A stretch of 35,944 nt of DNA from CAZNKU01 sp964573775 (GTDB lineage Bacteria > Bacillota > Clostridia > Monoglobales > Firm-18): positions 1 through 35,944 of the forward strand of contig CAZNKU010000012.1 in NCBI GenBank assembly GCA_964573775.1, given 5' to 3'. The position numbers were made by a program, and so were the translations under genes. The notes under the pieces are model-generated. The model was given only the letters and a program-made list of their open reading frames with translations. It did no database searches and was not told where the DNA came from. The stretch's first letter is position 1, and each line of letters begins with the position of its first letter. Shown here in pieces: positions 32,155-35,944 of this stretch.

Positions 32155-33390
32155 ATGAACTTTTTTGATGAACTTAAAAATTATGACAGTGAAGTTTTTG
32201 CGGCATGTAACGACGAGCTTACACGTCAGCAGAACAACATAGAGCTTATTGCTTCTGAAAATATTGTATCCAAAGCAGTTTTGCTTGCGGCAGGTACAGT
32301 ACTTACAAATAAATATGCGGAAGGTTATCCCGGCAAGAGATACTATGGCGGTTGCGTACACGTAGACGTGGTAGAAGAAATTGCAAGAGAACGTGCTAAA
32401 AAGCTTTTTGGTGCAGAACACGCTAACGTACAGCCTCACAGCGGTGCTAACGCAAACCTTGCAACTTTCTTTGCTTTGCTTGAACCGGGCGACACAGTTA
32501 TGGGTATGAGCCTTGCACACGGCGGTCACCTTTCACATGGTTCACCTGTAAATATTTCAGGTAAATACTTTAACGTTGTACCTTACGAGGTTTCAGACGA
32601 TACACAGACAATTGATTATGATAAAATGAGAGAAATTGCTCTTGAATGCAAACCAAAACTTATCCTTGCAGGTGCAAGTGCATATTCAAGAGTTATAGAC
32701 TTTGAAAAGGTAAGAGCAATCTGTGACGAAGTTGGCGCATATATGATGGTAGATATGGCACATATTGCAGGTTTGGTAGCTGCAGGCTTGCATCCAAACC
32801 CGGTTCCATATGCAGATGTTGTTACAACTACAACCCACAAGACTTTAAGAGGTCCGCGTGGCGGCTTGATTTTGTGTAAGGAAGAGCTTGCAAAGAAAAT
32901 TGACAAGGCGGTTTTCCCCGGCACACAGGGTGGTCCTTTAATGCACATTATTGCAGCAAAGGCTGTTGCTTTTGGTGAAGCTTTGACAGATGAATTCAAA
33001 GAATATCAGAAACAGATTATCAAAAATGCAAAAGCTCTTGCAAATGCATTGGTTGAACGTGGCTTTAAGCTTGTATCAGGCGGTACAGATAACCACCTTA
33101 TGCTTTTAGACCTTACAGTATTTGATCTTACAGGTAAGGAATTTGAAAAGCGTCTTGATGAAGTACACATTACAGCTAATAAAAATACAATTCCTAACGA
33201 ACAGTTAAGCCCATTTGTAACAAGCGGTCTTCGTGTTGGTACACCTGCTGTTACTAGTCGTGGCTTTAAGGAAGCGGAAATGGAAATGATTGCTGACTGG
33301 TTTAAAGCAGTTGCAACAGATTTTGAAAACTCTAAGGATAGAGTAGCCAAGGAAGTTATGGAGCTTTGTGCAAAATATCCTATATACTAA
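32155..33390 (+). CDS. glyA: GlyA, serine hydroxymethyltransferase
   Basis: PLP enzyme making glycine and 5,10-methylene-THF from serine; 411 residues. ATG at 32155 is ten bases from GGAG; an earlier in-frame ATG has no site. Signatures: IELIASENIVSKAV, NKYAEGYPGKRYYGG, NVQPHSGANANLA, VDMAHIAGLVAAG and the PLP lysine K229 in TTTTHKTLRGPRGG. It follows a 99-base gap holding only a weak hairpin (32085-32099). Placement inside the purine operon ties one-carbon and glycine supply to purine demand. Confidence 0.96.
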   Translation: MNFFDELKNYDSEVFAACNDELTRQQNNIELIASENIVSKAVLLAAGTVLTNKYAEGYPGKRYYGGCVHVDVVEEIARERAKKLFGAEHANVQPHSGANANLATFFALLEPGDTVMGMSLAHGGHLSHGSPVNISGKYFNVVPYEVSDDTQTIDYDKMREIALECKPKLILAGASAYSRVIDFEKVRAICDEVGAYMMVDMAHIAGLVAAGLHPNPVPYADVVTTTTHKTLRGPRGGLILCKEELAKKIDKAVFPGTQGGPLMHIIAAKAVAFGEALTDEFKEYQKQIIKNAKALANALVERGFKLVSGGTDNHLMLLDLTVFDLTGKEFEKRLDEVHITANKNTIPNEQLSPFVTSGLRVGTPAVTSRGFKEAEMEMIADWFKAVATDFENSKDRVAKEVMELCAKYPIY

Positions 33391-33411
33391 TATATCGGGG
33401 AGGATTGTCAT

Positions 33412-34674
33412 TTGAAAATAATGGTAGTCGGTGGCGGCGGCAGAGAGCATGCCATCATAAAGAAGATTAAAGAAAGTAAAAAAGTTTCCGAAATTTATGC
33501 TTTACCCGGTAACGGTGGTATTGCGAAGGATGCAACCTGCGTAGATATCGGTGCTAAAGATATTGATGCAATTACAAACTTTGCAGTTGATAACAACATT
33601 GATTTTGCGATTGTTGCACCTGATGACCCATTGGTTTTGGGTGCTGTTGACAGCCTTAACAAGGCGGGTATCAAAACATTCGGACCTAAGGCTGACGCCG
33701 CAATTATAGAAGGCAGTAAGGTGTTTTCTAAAAACCTTATGAAAAAGTATAACATTCCTACAGCACAGTACGAGGTTTTTGAAAACCTTGAGGATGCTGT
33801 TGAGTATCTTAAAACTGCACCTATCCCTACTGTTATTAAGGCAGACGGTCTTGCACTTGGTAAGGGTGTTATAATTGCCGAAACACGAGAGCAGGCAATG
33901 GAAGCAGTACATTCTATGATGGAGGATAAAATCTTCGGTGCAAGCGGCAGCCGTGTAGTTGTTGAAGAATTCCTTACAGGTCCAGAAGTTTCCGTACTTT
34001 CATTTACAGACGGTAAAACAGTGGTGCCTATGGTTTCTTCAATGGATCACAAGCGTGCACTTGATAATGACGAAGGTTTAAATACAGGCGGTATGGGTAC
34101 AATTGCACCAAACCCATATTATACAAAGGAAATTGCCGACGAATGTATGGAAAAGATTTTCCTTCCTACAATTGATGCAATGAACAAAGAGGGCAGAACC
34201 TTTACAGGTTGCTTGTACTTTGGCTTGATGCTTACACCTAACGGACCTAAGGTTATTGAGTATAACTGCCGTTTCGGCGATCCTGAAACACAGGTTGTTT
34301 TGCCACTTCTAAAGAGTGATTTGCTTGACATTATGCTACACATATGGGATGGCACACTTGATAAGGCAGTGGTAGAGTTTGACAACAAAAATGCATGCTG
34401 TGTAATTATGGCGTCAGAGGGTTATCCGCAAAGCTATGAAAAAGGCTTTGAAATTACAATGCCTGTTGATAAAAATATTTACGTTGCAGGTGCGACATTA
34501 AAAGACGGAAAGCTTCTTACAAACGGCGGACGTGTTTTAGGTGTAACAGAAATTGGTGACACACTTGCAGATGCAATTGAAAAGTCTTACGAAACTGTTA
34601 AAGCAGTAAGCTTCGGCAATGCATTCTACAGAAAAGATATCGGACAAAAGGCCTTAAAGGCATTGGAGGATTAA
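33412..34674 (+). CDS. purD: PurD, glycinamide ribonucleotide synthetase
   Basis: ATP-grasp ligase joining phosphoribosylamine and glycine; 420 residues. TTG start chosen: GGGGAGGA is seven bases from it, while the first ATG, three codons later, is 16 bases away. Signatures: VVGGGGREHAI at the N-terminus, LPGNGGIA, PTVIKADGLALGKGV, VVEEFLTGPEVS, RALDNDEGLNTGGMG and YNCRFGDPETQVVLP. It uses the glycine made by GlyA just upstream. Confidence 0.96.
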   Translation: MKIMVVGGGGREHAIIKKIKESKKVSEIYALPGNGGIAKDATCVDIGAKDIDAITNFAVDNNIDFAIVAPDDPLVLGAVDSLNKAGIKTFGPKADAAIIEGSKVFSKNLMKKYNIPTAQYEVFENLEDAVEYLKTAPIPTVIKADGLALGKGVIIAETREQAMEAVHSMMEDKIFGASGSRVVVEEFLTGPEVSVLSFTDGKTVVPMVSSMDHKRALDNDEGLNTGGMGTIAPNPYYTKEIADECMEKIFLPTIDAMNKEGRTFTGCLYFGLMLTPNGPKVIEYNCRFGDPETQVVLPLLKSDLLDIMLHIWDGTLDKAVVEFDNKNACCVIMASEGYPQSYEKGFEITMPVDKNIYVAGATLKDGKLLTNGGRVLGVTEIGDTLADAIEKSYETVKAVSFGNAFYRKDIGQKALKALED

Positions 34675-34677
34675 TAT

Positions 34678-35944
34678 ATGGTTTACAGAGTTTATGTTGA
34701 AAAAAAGGCAGAGCTTGCACACGAGGCAAACTCACTTAAAAGTGATTTGAAAGAGCTTTTGCAGATTAAAGGTCTTGAAAATGTAAGACTTTTAAACAGA
34801 TATGATGTTGAAAATATCGAAAAAGATTTGTTTGATTACTGCATTAAAACAGTATTTTCAGAACCTCAGCTTGATATTGCAACAAGTGATATTGCAGACA
34901 AAGGTGATTACATATTTGCAGTAGAATATTTGCCCGGTCAGTTTGATGCACGTGCAAATTCTGCGGCAGAATGTATACAGATTATTTCTAAAAAGGACAG
35001 ACCTACTGTTCGAACAGCAAGAATTTACATTTTAAACGGCAATCTTTCCGATGCTGATATTGCTGCAATTAAAAAATATGTTATTAACCCTGTGGAATCA
35101 AGAGAAGCTACTCTTGACACATTTGACACACTAAAGGTTGAGTACGAAATTCCTACAGAGGTTGCAACACTTGACGGTTTTTGTAACCTCGACCGTGACG
35201 GTCTTAAAAAGTTCATGGATGAACAGGGTCTTGCAATGGACCTTGATGACATCACTTTCTGTCAGCAGTACTTTATTTCCGAAAAGCGTGACCCAACAAT
35301 CACTGAAATAAAGATGATTGATACATACTGGTCGGATCATTGCCGTCATACAACATTCCTTACCACTATTGATAATGTTGAATTTGAAGACGAATTGTTG
35401 CAGAAAACTTATGAAGATTATATTGCAACAAGAAAAGAGCTTAACCGCACAAAGCCAATTAACCTTATGGATTTGGCTACAATTGCTACAAGATATTTAA
35501 AGACAAACGGTAAGCTTCCAAAGCTTGATGAATCTGAAGAAATTAACGCTTGTACAGTTAAAATAGACGTAGAAGTAGACGGTCAGGTTGAAAAGTGGCT
35601 TTTGCTTTTCAAGAATGAAACACACAACCATCCTACAGAAATTGAACCTTTTGGCGGTGCGGCTACTTGTATAGGTGGTGCTATACGTGACCCACTTTCA
35701 GGACGTAGCTACGTTTATGCGGCTATGCGTGTAACAGGTGCGGCAGACCCACTAAAGCCAGTTTCTGAAACATTGGAAGGTAAATTACCACAGAGAAATA
35801 TTGTACAGACTGCGGCTGCAGGTTACAGCTCATACGGTAACCAGATTGGTCTTGCAACAGGTCAGGTAGATGAACTTTACCATGACGGTTATGTTGCAAA
35901 GCGTATGGAAATCGGTGCAGTTATTGCTGCTGCTCCCGCTGAAA
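34678..35944 (+). CDS. purL: PurL, FGAM synthase, large type (N-terminal 422 residues; runs off window)
   Basis: Phosphoribosylformylglycinamidine synthase, using glutamine and ATP. ATG at 34678 lies seven bases after GGAGG, which sits in the purD stop region. The visible part has the N-terminal PurS-like domain (MVYRVYVEKKAEL), a linker, and the first AIRS-like lobe with DTYWSDHCRHTTF, FKNETHNHPTEIEPFGGAAT and GGAIRDPLSGRSYVY. This is the long single-chain form (usually about 1200-1300 residues), not the PurS/PurQ/PurL trio of Bacillus. The glutaminase end is expected beyond the window. Confidence 0.93.
   Translation, partial: MVYRVYVEKKAELAHEANSLKSDLKELLQIKGLENVRLLNRYDVENIEKDLFDYCIKTVFSEPQLDIATSDIADKGDYIFAVEYLPGQFDARANSAAECIQIISKKDRPTVRTARIYILNGNLSDADIAAIKKYVINPVESREATLDTFDTLKVEYEIPTEVATLDGFCNLDRDGLKKFMDEQGLAMDLDDITFCQQYFISEKRDPTITEIKMIDTYWSDHCRHTTFLTTIDNVEFEDELLQKTYEDYIATRKELNRTKPINLMDLATIATRYLKTNGKLPKLDESEEINACTVKIDVEVDGQVEKWLLLFKNETHNHPTEIEPFGGAATCIGGAIRDPLSGRSYVYAAMRVTGAADPLKPVSETLEGKLPQRNIVQTAAAGYSSYGNQIGLATGQVDELYHDGYVAKRMEIGAVIAAAPAE

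Overview
The window looks like an AT-rich Clostridia (Firmicutes) chromosome. The evidence is spo0A and spoIVA, a ZTP (pfl) riboswitch in front of a purine operon, a clostridial split of PurH into a PurO-type cyclohydrolase plus a stand-alone AICAR transformylase, and strong AGGAGG ribosome sites with occasional TTG/GTG starts. No rRNA, tRNA or CRISPR array was seen.

Layout. (1) Positions 1-2263: end of an unknown + strand gene, spo0A (-), and divergently a secreted or anchored YHYH plus Ig-like protein. (2) 2293-3785: a REP-associated tyrosine transposase (RAYT) with REP-type palindromes, embedded in a nearly perfect 312-bp tandem duplication built from collinear, internally deleted relics of the RHS gene next door. 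(3) 3812-12364 (-): a 2537-residue Sec-secreted RHS/YD-repeat protein whose variable C-terminal tail has a His...Cys arrangement like permuted papain folds. A membrane-anchored partner gene follows and appears to use a non-canonical ATA start. (4) About 12.6-23.0 kb: an integrated mobile element. It carries a DUF960, Zn-ribbon amidoligase and class II glutamine amidotransferase cassette, a frameshifted small serine recombinase, an excisionase-like protein, a Rep-like protein, a Zn-ribbon hypothetical, a DUF927-like ATPase, a 53-residue protein and a large serine recombinase. (5) 23.03-24.77 kb: relic of one AAA_14/DUF4143 ATPase beside an intact relative whose promoter is bracketed by two 28-nt direct repeats. 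(6) 24974-26215 (-): spoIVA lacking the usual C-terminal region. (7) 26352 to the window end: sigma-A promoter, ZTP riboswitch with terminator, then purE-purF-purM-purN-purO-AICARFT-glyA-purD-purL.

How it fits together. The purine operon makes IMP and consumes formyl-folate. Its riboswitch reads ZTP, the signal of 10-formyl-THF shortage, and the operon includes glyA, which makes one-carbon folate, so the circuit is coherent. The RHS locus looks like a contact- or secretion-dependent effector with a candidate protective partner, with its own debris expanded by REP/RAYT activity. The element's amidoligase plus glutaminase pair is the best candidate for an uncharacterised biochemical system. Both sporulation genes are unusual (Spo0A switch Lys-Pro replaced by Arg-Asn; SpoIVA short), so sporulation may be altered or lost. 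Three genes in or beside the element are each restored by adding one A to an A-run, so homopolymer sequencing error must be excluded before they are called pseudogenes.
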